A stretch of DNA of 64,000 nt from Acetohalobium arabaticum DSM 5501 (GTDB lineage: Bacteria; Bacillota; Halanaerobiia; Halobacteroidales; Acetohalobiaceae). The position numbers were made by a program, and so were the translations under genes. Of the stretch, positions 1 to 9,542 are shown one piece after another. The first letter of the stretch is position 1; every line of letters begins with the position of its first letter. The notes under the pieces were generated by a model that did not search any database, was not told the DNA's origin, and worked only from the letters and a program-made list of their open reading frames with translations. The DNA is taken from contig NC_014378.1 of NCBI RefSeq assembly GCF_000144695.1, forward strand, positions 780,781 to 844,780, read 5' to 3'.

Positions 1-189
1 GACCCAGGAGATAAAGTCTTAATTGTAGATGATCTGTTGGCTACAGGGGGAACAGTTGAAGCAGCAGTTAGCTTAGTAGAAGAATTAGGAGGAGAAGTAG
101 TTGAATTGGCCTTTTTAATAGAACTGTCATTCCTAGAAGGACGTGATGAATTAACAGACCATGATATATATTCAGTAATTATTGAATAA
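1..189 (+). CDS. apt: Adenine phosphoribosyltransferase, C-terminal part (5' end outside window)
   Basis: Open from base 1 to a TAA at 187-189, 62 codons seen. The PRPP-binding loop of type I phosphoribosyltransferases is visible as [13 protein letters not shown], followed by a helix ([14 protein letters not shown]) and the ending DIYSVIIE. The family converts adenine and PRPP to AMP in purine salvage in the cytoplasm. apt directly before rel is the usual Firmicute order, which supports the call. The stop lies 30 bases before the rel start, so the two are probably co-transcribed. Confidence 0.9.
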   Translation, partial: DPGDKVLIVDDLLATGGTVEAAVSLVEELGGEVVELAFLIELSFLEGRDELTDHDIYSVIIE

Positions 190-219
190 ATTCGAGTTTG
201 AATAAAGGAGATTTAGAGA

Positions 220-2424
220 ATGATAAGAGTAAAAGAGGAGACAGAAGGAGCAGAAAATATGGCTTTAGAAGATTTAATCGAGAAGATAGAATCTTATATT
301 AATGACCCTGACCTTGAATTGATTACTAAAGCCTATAAATTTGCTAAAGATGCTCATGAAGGCCAGTACCGTGTTTCAGGCGAACCTTTTGTAGAGCATC
401 CTTTGGGTGTAGCTTTGATTATGGCAGAGCTTGAACTGGATATAATCTCTATTACTGGTGCTTTACTGCATGATGTAGTTGAGGATACAGAAGTCTCTTT
501 TGCTCAACTTAGGAATGAGTTTGGAGAAGAGATTACTCTGTTGGTTAATGGAGTAACTAAGTTAAGTAAGATTGCCTTTAAATCTCGGGAAGAACAGCAG
601 GCTGAAAGTCTGCGAAAGATGTTTCTGGCTATGTCCAAGGATATTAGAGTAATTTTAATTAAGTTATCAGATAGGCTCCATAATATGAGAACTCTTGAAT
701 ATTTATCCCAACAAAAGCAGGAGCGGATTGCTCGAGAAACTATAGAAATTTATGCTCCTTTAGCCCATAGGCTAGGAATTTCAACCTTGAAGTGGGAACT
801 AGAGGATTTAAGTTTTAAGCATTTAGAACCAAATAAGTATTATGAATTGTCCAATAAAGTAAGTAAGAATCGTGATGAACGGGAAGAGTATATTGATAGA
901 TGTATTTCTAAGGTAGAAAAGAGATTAAATTTAGAAGGAATTGACGCCCATATCTATGGACGTCCCAAGCATCTATACAGTATCTATCAGAAGATGAAGC
1001 GGAAGAATAAAGAGCTATCTGAAATCTATGATTTAGTTGCTCTGCGGGTTATTGTAAATGATGTTCAAGAATGTTATCAGGTATTGGGAAATATCCATGA
1101 AATCTGGAATCCGATACCGGGAAGAATTAAAGATTACATAGCTATGCCTAAGTCGAATATGTATCAATCACTACATACTACAGTTATCGGTCCTAAAGGA
1201 GAACCATTAGAGATTCAGATTAGAACCTGGGATATGCATCGGACTGCTGAATATGGAGTTGCTGCTCACTGGCGCTATAAAGAAGGAAAGAAGAATAATG
1301 AAAAAGCAGCTAAAAAGATTTCCTGGTTAAGACAGCTTCTAGAGTGGCAGAAAGATCTTCAGGATGCTACAGAATTTATGGAGACTTTAAAGGTGGATCT
1401 GTTTGAGGATGAAGTCTTTGTCTTTACTCCTCAAGGAGATGTGATTTCTCTACCTAGGGATGCAACTCCAGTGGATTTTGCTTATAATATTCATACTGAA
1501 GTAGGCCACAGCTGTGTGGGGGCTAAAGTTAATGACAAATTAGTTCCGCTGGAATATAAACTCGAGAATGGCGATATAGTTGAGATTCTTACTTCAAAGA
1601 ACAGCGGTCCTAGCCGGGATTGGCTGAACTTTATTAAGACTTCCCGGGCCAAAAGTAAGATTAAGCGCTGGTTCAAACAGCAGCGGCGTGATGAGGCAAT
1701 TGATAAGGGAAAGGATAGCTTAGAAGAGAAATTAAATAAGTATAATATTCAATTCAAAGAAGAAGAAAAGAAAGCAAAATTAAAGAATATAGCACAGAAG
1801 CTGGGTCGTTCCAGCATTAAGGATCTATATGCTGCCATCGGTTATAATAAAGTTAAGACTTCTCAGGTGATTAGTAAGCTGCGTCCTGAAGATGAGAAGA
1901 AGGATAAGGCTCCAGAAGAGATATTAAAGAAACTTAAAGAAAAAACAAAGACTAAACGCAAAAGTAAGGCAGATAAAGGCATTAAAGTTAAGGGCATGGA
2001 AGGTCTCTTAGTTCGAATTGCTAAATGCTGTAATCCGGTGCCTGGTGATGAGATTGTAGGCTATATCACCAGGGGGCGCGGGGTTTCTATTCACCGCCGT
2101 GACTGCTCCAATATAAAGAATTTATTGGATGAACATGAAGAACGAGAAATAGAAGTGGAATGGAATATTAAACAGGAGACATCTTATGAAGTCGCCTTAG
2201 AGATTGAAGCACTAAATCAGCATGCACTTTTGAATGACTTAACAAATGTGATATCCAATGCCCAATTAAGTATTACAACTATTAATGCTCAGACGACTAA
2301 AGATGGCTTTGCCCATATTTATCTTGTAATTGAGATCAGCAGTTTAGACCATATGAATGATATTATGAATAAACTTAACAGAATTGAAGGAGTTTTGGAT
2401 GTTCAGCGGGCAAATCCTAATTAA
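220..2424 (+). CDS. relA: Bifunctional (p)ppGpp synthetase/hydrolase Rel
   Basis: Makes and hydrolyses the stringent-response alarmone (p)ppGpp. Domains in order: HD hydrolase with the H-D pair at about residues 84-85, a synthetase domain around 240-340 (GRPKHLYSIYQKM), a TGS domain at about 400-460 (VFVFTPQGDVISLP), a CC/zinc-finger region (CCNPVPGDE) and a C-terminal ACT domain. The RIKD motif before YIAMPKSN is the RxKD type found in bifunctional enzymes, and the HD motif is intact, so both activities are expected. AAAGGAG at 205-211 serves the ATG at 220. An ATG at 259 also has an AAGGAG before it and gives the more usual family N-terminus, so the start is not settled. Confidence 0.95.
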   Translation: MIRVKEETEGAENMALEDLIEKIESYINDPDLELITKAYKFAKDAHEGQYRVSGEPFVEHPLGVALIMAELELDIISITGALLHDVVEDTEVSFAQLRNEFGEEITLLVNGVTKLSKIAFKSREEQQAESLRKMFLAMSKDIRVILIKLSDRLHNMRTLEYLSQQKQERIARETIEIYAPLAHRLGISTLKWELEDLSFKHLEPNKYYELSNKVSKNRDEREEYIDRCISKVEKRLNLEGIDAHIYGRPKHLYSIYQKMKRKNKELSEIYDLVALRVIVNDVQECYQVLGNIHEIWNPIPGRIKDYIAMPKSNMYQSLHTTVIGPKGEPLEIQIRTWDMHRTAEYGVAAHWRYKEGKKNNEKAAKKISWLRQLLEWQKDLQDATEFMETLKVDLFEDEVFVFTPQGDVISLPRDATPVDFAYNIHTEVGHSCVGAKVNDKLVPLEYKLENGDIVEILTSKNSGPSRDWLNFIKTSRAKSKIKRWFKQQRRDEAIDKGKDSLEEKLNKYNIQFKEEEKKAKLKNIAQKLGRSSIKDLYAAIGYNKVKTSQVISKLRPEDEKKDKAPEEILKKLKEKTKTKRKSKADKGIKVKGMEGLLVRIAKCCNPVPGDEIVGYITRGRGVSIHRRDCSNIKNLLDEHEEREIEVEWNIKQETSYEVALEIEALNQHALLNDLTNVISNAQLSITTINAQTTKDGFAHIYLVIEISSLDHMNDIMNKLNRIEGVLDVQRANPN

Positions 2425-2448
2425 TCTTACTAGTTAGGAGGGAAAAAA

Positions 2449-2898
2449 ATGCGGGCTATAGTTCAACGCGTTGAAGATGCTGCTGTAAGAGTAGAGAATG
2501 AAGTGATAGCAGATATAGATCAGGGATTACTTGTATTTCTAGGAATTAAAGATGGAGATACTGAAGAGGACATTTCTTATTTGATTGACAAGATAGTTAA
2601 TCTCAGAATCTTTTCCAATCAGAAAGGAAAGATGGATCTTTCCGTTAAGGATTTGGATTTAGAAGTTTTAGTTGTACCTCAATTTACACTTTATGGCGAC
2701 TGCCGGAGCGGCAAACGACCGGATTTTACAGCGGCTGCTTCTCCAAAAGAAGCCAAAGAACTTTTTAAAAAATTTATAGACGAAATAAAAGAAACTTCTA
2801 TAGAAGTTGGAACAGGCGAGTTTGGAGCCATGATGGAAGTTGATTTCATTAATGATGGTCCAGTAACAATTATGTTGGATAGCAATAAGGAGTTTTAA
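2449..2898 (+). CDS. dtd: D-aminoacyl-tRNA deacylase
   Basis: 149 residues, the full family length. Hydrolyses D-amino acids mis-attached to tRNA. Family signatures: the start MRAIVQRV, QFTLYGD at about residue 82, and the Gly-cisPro motif NDGPVTIMLDS near the C-terminus, which rejects L-aminoacyl substrates. An AGGAGGG sits 7 bases before the ATG. It follows rel by 24 bases; rel-dtd is a conserved Firmicute pair. Confidence 0.95.
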   Translation: MRAIVQRVEDAAVRVENEVIADIDQGLLVFLGIKDGDTEEDISYLIDKIVNLRIFSNQKGKMDLSVKDLDLEVLVVPQFTLYGDCRSGKRPDFTAAASPKEAKELFKKFIDEIKETSIEVGTGEFGAMMEVDFINDGPVTIMLDSNKEF

Positions 2899-2930
2899 AA
2901 TTTTTAAAGAGTGGAGGGAATTAATATAGA

Positions 2931-3551
2931 ATGATTGTCAAGAAGATACCAGTAGGTTCTTTAGGTGCAAATTGTTATATGCTAGGAGATGAAGAATCAG
3001 GAAAGGCTATTGTAATAGACCCCGGAGCTGAAGGAGCAAAGATTCTAGATTTAGTTAATGAGTTGAGTTTAGAACTTAAGTATATAGTTAATACTCACGG
3101 TCATTATGACCATATTGGTGCTAATCAATTTCTATTACAGAAAAGTCAGTCTAAACTTTTGATTCATCAAGATGACAGCGAATTTTTGGTTGATCCCAAG
3201 AAGAATTTAAGCTCTCTTAGTATTTCAGGTAAGATTGAAGGGCCAAAAGCGGATAGATTGTTAACTGAAGGGGACGAAATCAGCTGTGGGAAATGGGAGT
3301 TAGAAGTAATCCATACTCCTGGACATACTCCAGGAGGAATAACATTATTAGGTAATGGCAAACTATTTGTAGGTGATACTATATTTGCTAGAGGAGTTGG
3401 CAGGACTGATTTTCCCTACGGTTCTAAAGAAGTATTAATGGAGTCGATTCAGGAAAAGTTATTACCTCTTGCTGATGAATTGGAAGTTTTTCCCGGCCAC
3501 GGTCCGAAGGGAAAGTTAGGTGAGATTAAAGCATCTAATCCGTTTTTATAA
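2931..3551 (+). CDS. Metallo-beta-lactamase fold hydrolase (glyoxalase II-like)
   Basis: 206 residues. The dinuclear-metal motif THGHYDHIG (HxHxDH) is at about residue 56. Further ligands appear in HTPGHTPGG, GDTIFARGVGR and the ending VFPGHGP. This is the short glyoxalase II-like group common behind rel-dtd in Firmicutes, without the C-terminal substrate domain of true GloB. The substrate cannot be read from sequence; thioester hydrolysis is the family expectation. A GGAGGG lies upstream of the ATG. The next gene has its own promoter, so this may end the rel operon. Confidence 0.85.
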   Translation: MIVKKIPVGSLGANCYMLGDEESGKAIVIDPGAEGAKILDLVNELSLELKYIVNTHGHYDHIGANQFLLQKSQSKLLIHQDDSEFLVDPKKNLSSLSISGKIEGPKADRLLTEGDEISCGKWELEVIHTPGHTPGGITLLGNGKLFVGDTIFARGVGRTDFPYGSKEVLMESIQEKLLPLADELEVFPGHGPKGKLGEIKASNPFL

Positions 3552-3562
3552 TTTTTGGAGAG

Positions 3563-3591
3563 TTGACATCTTTAAGAAGATAAGTTACAAT
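3563..3591 (+). promoter_or_regulatory. Sigma-A promoter for the SurA-like/TPR gene and hisS-aspS
   Basis: TTGACA at 3563-3568, a 17-base spacer and TACAAT at 3586-3591. It lies 52 bases before the next ATG and just after the previous stop, so a new transcript probably begins here. Confidence 0.75.
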
Positions 3592-3643
3592 GGGAAGGGA
3601 AAGTTAGTTTGGGTTCATTCATAATCTATAAGGAGGTTAATTA

Positions 3644-4858
3644 ATGATTTTTGATAATTTAAGAAACAATTCTAGAATATTAATTTATATAGTAATTATT
3701 GCATTTGTCGGTGGAGGTGTATTAGTAGGTTTAAGCGGTTACTTTAACGGTTCGAATTCTAATGCCCAATCTCAGAATCAGACTGCTCATGCCCAACAGC
3801 AGAATATTGCTGTAGTTAATGATAAACCGATTAGGTACCAGGATTTTCAGAGGGGATTACAGAGATTTCAGCAGCAGTCTCAAAGACCGATTGGCAATAG
3901 TCAGGTTTTAGCCCTTAAGAATAGAGTTTTACAGCAGATGATTGATCAGGAACTCTTATTACAGAAAGCTAAAGAGGAGAATATAACCGTCAACATTAGT
4001 GATCAAGAAGTGGAAACACAATTAGATAACTGGATTAAGAATACTGGTAGGTCTAGAAAAGAAATTGAAAATCTGTTAAGTGATAGAGGATCTAGTATAG
4101 CCCAGGTTAAGAAACAGTTAAAGGAAGGAATGCACAAACAGAAGTTAATTAATAGAATGGTTCAGCAGGCTCAGGATGGAGTTGAAGTAACTGAAAAAGA
4201 GCTTAAAGATGCTTACGAAAAGTCAACTGAAAAGGAAGCAGCAGGAGAAGAATTTACAAAAATAAAGCCTAAATTAAGAAAGAAGTTAAAGCAGCAGAAG
4301 AAGAAACAGGCCATTAGTCAGATGGTAAATAATTATAGAGAAGAGGCTGATATTGAGATTAATTCTGTAGAAATAAAGGCCTATAGGGCAGCCCAGAATG
4401 AAAACTATGATGAAGCCGTTGCCGGGTATAAAAATGCTTTAGATCAAGGCAACAAGGAAGCTTATATTTACAGCGGTTTAGCTCAGGTCTATCAGCAGCA
4501 GGATAAAACAGATAAGGCAATTGAAACCTATAAGAAAGCTATTGAAAAGAGTCCAAAAGATTCTCAAATGAAACTTGCCCTTGGTAATCTATACCAACAG
4601 GCAGGTAAGGAAGATAAGGCAGTTAAACAGCTGGATAAAGTAGCTGAGTCTGCAGGAAATAATTTATTACTTCATTACCGCCTTCAATCCTTATACAAAA
4701 AGATGGGTTATGAAGAAAAAGCTAAAGCAGAAATGGAGAAGGTTAAGGAACTACAGAAAAAAGCTGCAAAAAAACAAAAGGCACTTCAGAAAAAAGCTAA
4801 AGAACAGCAAAAAGAGAGTGAGGAACAAGAAAGTAAGGAAGAAGAAAATAATAAATAA
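3644..4858 (+). CDS. Membrane-anchored SurA-N-like protein with TPR repeats
   Basis: 404 residues. One transmembrane segment at about 10-32 has only a short cytoplasmic tail, so the rest should lie outside the inner membrane. A SurA/PrsA-like helical chaperone region follows at about 45-190 (QQMIDQELLLQKAKEENI). There is no rotamase (PPIase) domain. TPR repeats occupy about 245-370 (AYIYSGLAQVYQQQDKTDKAIETY), and the C-terminus is Lys/Glu/Gln-rich and low complexity. By family analogy it may be a periplasmic chaperone or scaffold; in a diderm this could concern outer-membrane proteins. That role is inferred. AAGGAGG precedes the ATG. hisS follows by 27 bases. Confidence 0.75.
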   Translation: MIFDNLRNNSRILIYIVIIAFVGGGVLVGLSGYFNGSNSNAQSQNQTAHAQQQNIAVVNDKPIRYQDFQRGLQRFQQQSQRPIGNSQVLALKNRVLQQMIDQELLLQKAKEENITVNISDQEVETQLDNWIKNTGRSRKEIENLLSDRGSSIAQVKKQLKEGMHKQKLINRMVQQAQDGVEVTEKELKDAYEKSTEKEAAGEEFTKIKPKLRKKLKQQKKKQAISQMVNNYREEADIEINSVEIKAYRAAQNENYDEAVAGYKNALDQGNKEAYIYSGLAQVYQQQDKTDKAIETYKKAIEKSPKDSQMKLALGNLYQQAGKEDKAVKQLDKVAESAGNNLLLHYRLQSLYKKMGYEEKAKAEMEKVKELQKKAAKKQKALQKKAKEQQKESEEQESKEEENNK

Positions 4859-4885
4859 TTACGTGTTGGCAGGAGGTTCATTTAG

Positions 4886-6148
4886 ATGAGTATTAAGAAA
4901 CCAAGAGGAACAAATGATATATTACCAGAAGATAGCCTTAAGTGGCAGTATATAGAGGATACTGCCCGGGATATCTGTACTAGGTATAATTATGAAGAGA
5001 TCAGAACACCGATTTTTGAAAATACCGATCTCTTTCAGCGGGGGATTGGTGAAGCAACAGATATTGTAGAAAAAGAGATGTATACCTTCAATGATAAAGG
5101 AGGGCGAAGCATAACGCTTCGTCCTGAAGGTACTGCTTCAGTAGTTAGAGCTTTTTTAGAACATAAAATTTATGGACAGGCCCAGCCGACTAAATACTTT
5201 TATTATGGACCGATGTTTAGGTATGAACGGCCGCAGTCTGGTCGGTACCGACAGTTCCATCAGATGGGAGTTGAGGTATTAGGAACTGATAGCCCGGCTA
5301 TTGATGCTGAAGTTATTAGCCTGGGTTTGCAGATTTTAAAGGAGTTAGGTTTATCTGATCTGGAGGTTCATTTAAATAGCGTTGGCTGTCCGGTATGTAG
5401 AGAAGACTATAGAGAAGAATTAAGAGATCATTTTGCAGATGATCTTGAAGAGTTATGTTCAGACTGCCAGTCGCGGTATGACCGGAATCCATTAAGGATT
5501 CTGGATTGTAAGAATGAGAAGTGTCAGGAATATACTGCTGATGCTCCAGAAATTATCGATTCGCTCTGTGAAGACTGTGCAGACCACTTTAAAGAGGTGC
5601 AGAATTACCTACAGCGGTTGGATATAGACTATATTATAGATTCTAGTCTAGTTCGCGGTCTGGACTATTATACTAAGACAGCCTTTGAGATTATGTATAC
5701 CGGCTTAGGAGCTCAGGATACTATCTTTGGCGGCGGCCGCTATGATGGTTTAGCTGAAGAGATAGGAGGCCGAGAGATTCCTGGTATTGGTTTTGCTATG
5801 GGAATGGAACGGATTATTCTCGCTTTGGAAGAGCAGGATGTAGATCTACCGCTAACAACAGATCTTGACCTCTTTATTACTACTATAGGCCAACCGGCTA
5901 AGGAGACTGCTTTTGAGTATCTATATCAGCTGCGTCAGGCCGGACTTAAAGTAGAGATGGATTATCTAGGTCGCAGTGTTAAAGGGCAGATGAAGTGTGC
6001 TGACCGCACTAACGCCCAGTACAGTATTATTTTAGGTGGTAATGAATTAGAAAAGGGAACAGCTACTGTTAGGAATATGGAAACAGGAGAAGAGACGGAA
6101 ATCAAATTGAATAATTTGGTTGAGGAAATGAATGAATTGATAGCATAG
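4886..6148 (+). CDS. hisS: Histidyl-tRNA synthetase
   Basis: 420 residues, normal for the bacterial enzyme. Class II motifs are clear: PTKYFYYGPMFRYERPQ (motif 2 region), the histidine-specific loops GLDYYTKTAFE and GGGRYDGL, and motif 3 GIGFAMGMERI. The C-terminal anticodon-binding domain covers about 320-420. It attaches histidine to tRNA-His; the matching tRNA gene is at 20911. A cysteine-rich stretch at about 170-230 (CPVCRE, CSDCQ, CEDC) could bind zinc. AGGAGG precedes the ATG. No T-box leader fits in the 27-base gap. Confidence 0.97.
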   Translation: MSIKKPRGTNDILPEDSLKWQYIEDTARDICTRYNYEEIRTPIFENTDLFQRGIGEATDIVEKEMYTFNDKGGRSITLRPEGTASVVRAFLEHKIYGQAQPTKYFYYGPMFRYERPQSGRYRQFHQMGVEVLGTDSPAIDAEVISLGLQILKELGLSDLEVHLNSVGCPVCREDYREELRDHFADDLEELCSDCQSRYDRNPLRILDCKNEKCQEYTADAPEIIDSLCEDCADHFKEVQNYLQRLDIDYIIDSSLVRGLDYYTKTAFEIMYTGLGAQDTIFGGGRYDGLAEEIGGREIPGIGFAMGMERIILALEEQDVDLPLTTDLDLFITTIGQPAKETAFEYLYQLRQAGLKVEMDYLGRSVKGQMKCADRTNAQYSIILGGNELEKGTATVRNMETGEETEIKLNNLVEEMNELIA

Positions 6149-6166
6149 TTTAGGAGGTAATCTTTG

Positions 6167-7957
6167 ATGACAGCCATGAAGGATTTAGAAAGGGATTATT
6201 ACTGTGGTGAATTAAGTAGTGAAGAGATAGATGAAGAAGTTACGCTGATGGGTTGGGTACAGCGCCGCCGCGACCACGGCGGATTGATCTTTGTTGATCT
6301 GCGTGATAGATTTGGTCTAGTACAGGTGGTCTTCAGTCCGCAGGAGGCCAAAGAAGCATTTGAAAAAGCAGAAGATCTACGCAAGGAGTATGTAATTGCT
6401 GTGACCGGTAAGGTAGCTAGACGACCTGAAGGGACGATTAATCCAGAGCTTGCTACTGGAGAGATAGAAGTCAATGTTAAAGAAATAGAAATTTTGAGTG
6501 AAGCCGATACTCCTCCCTTACAGATTGCTGAAGATTCAGAGGTAGGAGAAGATCTTCGTTTAAAGTATAGATACCTGGATCTGCGGAGACCTAATATGCA
6601 GGAAAACATAATCTTAAGACATCAAGTTAAGAAGGCAGTCCGGAATTATTTAGATGAAGAGGACTTTTTAGAGATTGAAACACCAATGTTAACTAAGAGT
6701 ACTCCTGAAGGAGCTCGGGATTATTTAGTACCGAGTCGGGTACATAGAGGTAAGTTTTATGCCTTACCGCAGTCGCCGCAGTTGTTTAAACAGCTATTAA
6801 TGGTTTCTGGTATGGAACGTTATTATCAGATTACGAGATGTTTTAGAGATGAAGATCTAAGGGCTGACCGGCAGCCGGAATTTACTCAGATAGATATGGA
6901 GATGTCCTTTGTAGATGAAGATGATGTTATATCTTTAGTGGAGGGTATGATCCAAGAGATTTTTGCTACTGCTGGTCTAGAGGAGCCGACAGATTTTGCC
7001 CATATGAGTTATCAAGAAGCTATGGATAGATTTGGTACTGATCGACCGGATTTGAGATTTGGTTTAGAATTAGTTGATGTATCCGAAATAGTAGAAGATT
7101 CGGAGTTTAATGTCTTTAGCGGAACTATTGCCGATGGTGGTGAAGTAAAAGGTATCAATGCCAAAGGCTGTGCTGACTTTTCCCGTAAAGATTTAGATGA
7201 TCTGACTGACTATGTAGGGAATTATGGGGCCCAAGGATTAGCCTGGATTGCTTTGAGGGAAGACGGCATCAGTTCTCCAATCAGTAAGTTTTTAAGTGAT
7301 GAAGAATTGGAAGAAATTCAGAATGAAATGGAAGCTGAAGAAGGAGACTTATTATTATTCGTAGCTGACAGGCCTAAAGTAGTAGCTGCTGCATTAGGAC
7401 ATCTAAGATTGAAATTAGCACAGAGGTTGGATTTAATTGATCAGGATGAATTTAATTTTGTCTGGATTACTGATTTTCCATTATTAGAACGGGATGAAGA
7501 TGAAGATAGATTAGTATCGCTCCATCATCCATTTACAGCGCCACAGGATGAAGATATTGATCTATTGGATAGTAAACCTACAGAAGTTAAAGCTAAAGCT
7601 TATGATCTGGTTCTAAACGGTACTGAAATAGGCGGAGGAAGTATTAGAATTCATGACCGTGATCTTCAAGAAAAGATTTTTGAGAATCTTTCCTTAACTG
7701 ATGAAGAGATTGATAATAAATTCGGTTTCTTATTAGAGGCTTTTGATTATGGAACTCCTCCGCATGGCGGAATTGCTTTTGGATTAGATAGGCTGGTTAT
7801 GTTATTAGGGAAGTTAGAAACAATTCGGGATGTAATTGCTTTTCCTAAGACTCAGAATGCTACCTGTCTGTTAACAGAAGCACCGTCAAGAGTTGCAGAA
7901 GAACAGCTTGAAGAGTTGAATTTAAAGGTCCAAGATGATGAAGTCGAGGTTAACTAA
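6167..7957 (+). CDS. aspS: Aspartyl-tRNA synthetase (bacterial type)
   Basis: About 596 residues, the length of the bacterial class with the inserted GAD domain. Features: the N-terminal OB-fold ([24 protein letters not shown]), motif 2 ([23 protein letters not shown], shown in part), the GAD region around 290-410, and motif 3 ([10 protein letters not shown]). AGGAGG at 6152-6157 places the start at ATG 6167 rather than the TTG just before it or the ATG at 6176. hisS-aspS followed by 6S RNA is also the Bacillus order. Confidence 0.97.
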   Translation: MTAMKDLERDYYCGELSSEEIDEEVTLMGWVQRRRDHGGLIFVDLRDRFGLVQVVFSPQEAKEAFEKAEDLRKEYVIAVTGKVARRPEGTINPELATGEIEVNVKEIEILSEADTPPLQIAEDSEVGEDLRLKYRYLDLRRPNMQENIILRHQVKKAVRNYLDEEDFLEIETPMLTKSTPEGARDYLVPSRVHRGKFYALPQSPQLFKQLLMVSGMERYYQITRCFRDEDLRADRQPEFTQIDMEMSFVDEDDVISLVEGMIQEIFATAGLEEPTDFAHMSYQEAMDRFGTDRPDLRFGLELVDVSEIVEDSEFNVFSGTIADGGEVKGINAKGCADFSRKDLDDLTDYVGNYGAQGLAWIALREDGISSPISKFLSDEELEEIQNEMEAEEGDLLLFVADRPKVVAAALGHLRLKLAQRLDLIDQDEFNFVWITDFPLLERDEDEDRLVSLHHPFTAPQDEDIDLLDSKPTEVKAKAYDLVLNGTEIGGGSIRIHDRDLQEKIFENLSLTDEEIDNKFGFLLEAFDYGTPPHGGIAFGLDRLVMLLGKLETIRDVIAFPKTQNATCLLTEAPSRVAEEQLEELNLKVQDDEVEVN

Positions 7958-7997
7958 TTTAAGATAGAGTAAAGGTCATTTTGATACTTATTGGCAG

Positions 7998-8026
7998 TTG
8001 CAAAGAGAGTAAAAGTATGATACGAT
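7998..8026 (+). promoter_or_regulatory. ssrS: Possible promoter of 6S RNA
   Basis: TTGCAA at 7998-8003, a 17-base spacer and TACGAT at 8021-8026. Each hexamer matches the consensus at four of six positions. The predicted start near 8033 fits the left edge of the 6S structure. Confidence 0.4.
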
Positions 8027-8033
8027 TTATATA

Positions 8034-8270
8034 GATTAATAAGGAAATAATAATCTGTTCTACTGTGTACGTGATAGAATTTATATTTTGCCCAACATCT
8101 AACACACAGGGAGCCTGGTCTCCAGCTGTGGCGTATAAGCCTCCATTGAGTGGACATATAAATCAGCTGGGAGGGCACCCACTTAGCAGAAGGGGAGCAA
8201 AAAATATTAATTCTTGCGGCATGGTGGAACAGATATTATCGATTATTCAGTTCTTAAAAGGAACTGAATT
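8034..8270 (+). ncRNA. ssrS: 6S RNA
   Basis: A closing stem pairs CTGTTC..AC (8055-8063) with GT.GAACAG (8224-8232) and continues with interruptions by G-U pairs. It encloses a long AT-rich, imperfectly paired region, as in 6S RNAs that mimic an open promoter and bind sigma-70 RNA polymerase. A 9-bp terminator hairpin follows. The position between aspS and 5-formyl-THF cyclo-ligase is strong context: 6S lies next to aspS in Bacillus and next to the cyclo-ligase gene in proteobacteria. No good protein is encoded here. Ends are estimates. Confidence 0.8.
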
Positions 8271-8277
8271 TTTTTAT
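8245..8277 (+). terminator. Terminator of 6S RNA
   Basis: Perfect 9-bp stem ATTCAGTTC / GAACTGAAT with a 7-base loop, followed by a run of T. Confidence 0.85.
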
Positions 8278-8347
8278 TGAAAAATAGTAGTCTATTTGAT
8301 ATGATTGATGTAGAAAACTTTTCCAAAATATAATGGGGAGTGGTAAA

Positions 8348-8935
8348 ATGTCGGCACAAGAAGTAGGAATAACTAAACAAGAGCAGCGTGAGGAAGTTAT
8401 GAATTATAGGCAGCGGTTAACGGATAAAGAGTTATTGGATAAGAGTATGGAGATTAAGAAGAAATTATTTGAACTGGATGAATTTATAGAAGCAGAAGTA
8501 ATTATGTTTTATGTGGATTTTAGAAATGAAGTTAAGACTGAATTTATGATTAAAGAAGCCTTGAATGACGGCAAACGGGTTGTTATTCCGATCAGTCAAG
8601 TGGAGGATAGATCTCTCTTATTATCTGAGCTAAAGGATTATGATCAGGAGTTAGAAACAGGCACTTATGATATTTTAGAGCCCAGAGAAGAATATATCAG
8701 GCCGGTTGAGCATAGTGAATTAGATTTAGTGACGGTTCCTGGAGTAGCCTTTGATGAAGACTGTAATCGCTTAGGGTATGGCGGCGGCTATTATGATCGG
8801 TTCTCTGCTGGTTTAGACCCTGATGTTGATAGAATAGCTTTAGCCTTTGAAATTCAGATCGTAGATCAGGTAGTGACTGATGAACATGACCTGCCAGTAG
8901 ATAAAGTTTTGACTGAAAAAAGAGTAATTACATAA
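8348..8935 (+). CDS. fthC: 5-formyltetrahydrofolate cyclo-ligase
   Basis: 195 residues. It converts 5-formyl-THF to 5,10-methenyl-THF using ATP, returning stored folate to one-carbon metabolism. The family C-terminal signature LGYGGGYYDRF is present at about residue 144. GGGGAG at 8335-8340 lies 7 bases before ATG 8348, so this start is better than the in-frame ATG at 8333, which has no binding site. The neighbouring 6S RNA repeats the ssrS-ygfA linkage of proteobacteria. Confidence 0.92.
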   Translation: MSAQEVGITKQEQREEVMNYRQRLTDKELLDKSMEIKKKLFELDEFIEAEVIMFYVDFRNEVKTEFMIKEALNDGKRVVIPISQVEDRSLLLSELKDYDQELETGTYDILEPREEYIRPVEHSELDLVTVPGVAFDEDCNRLGYGGGYYDRFSAGLDPDVDRIALAFEIQIVDQVVTDEHDLPVDKVLTEKRVIT

Positions 8936-8966
8936 TTATGCTTGAAATTTAAGTCTTCTTTTATCT

Positions 8967-9449
8967 GCGTCAACTTAATATAGGTACTTACTTATTATTG
9001 ATATAATGTTGCAATTTAGAGTTGATATCTTGCAAACGCTCCGAAAATCAGCCCTAGTCAACCAGCAATAAATTACCCTTATAGCTACATTTAAAATTAT
9101 AGCTTATATGGTGATTATTCTCTCTTTTGGGGCTGCTTTAAAGTCGCTTTTTGCAAGATATCAACTAATTGTGCAAAATTATCTGAGGTGACGTAAAACC
9201 ATATTAATGAAATTTCTGTGCTGTAACTATAGCCTGGGAAGTTTCTCTGTTCCAGATCTTTTTTCTCCGAAACAGCCCAGGCTGTGATTGAAATGTAATA
9301 CCATGGCAATATCATACTGCAAATGGTCAATATGCGTCTATAGCAACTCTAATTGATGATAACCATATTGACTATCACTGCAATATTTTGAAAGTGCAAC
9401 ATTATATCAACAATGATGCATTTCACCAAAATTTAGCTTAAGTTGACGC
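8967..9449. repeat. Palindromic repeat element, copy A (MITE-like, non-coding)
   Basis: The gap between the cyclo-ligase gene and rarA has no credible gene. An outer perfect 12-bp inverted repeat GCGTCAACTTAA (8967-8978 with 9438-9449) surrounds an inner terminal repeat starting TATTGATATAATGTTGCA (8996-9017 with 9391-9412, 20 of 22 matching). Inside is a perfect 16-bp pair GTTGATATCTTGCAAA (9021-9036) / complement (9150-9165). About 120 bases at 9107-9225 match copy C in reverse orientation. Motifs such as TTGACTATCACTGCAATAT recur in copy B. This looks like a non-autonomous mobile palindrome. Confidence 0.8.
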
Positions 9450-9542
9450 TTATAATTCTTCTTTTTGAATTCATCTGTAATTATTCTGACGAATATGATA
9501 CTATATAGATGATAATTATGTTTAGAAGGGAGCTAATTAAGA

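Noticed and set aside
4859-4885. T-box leader before hisS-aspS
   Set aside because: The gaps are too short and no T-box sequence was seen.
8936-9542. CRISPR array
   Set aside because: Repeats are inverted and unequally spaced, with no spacer pattern; no cas genes are present. The same applies to the other repeat copies.
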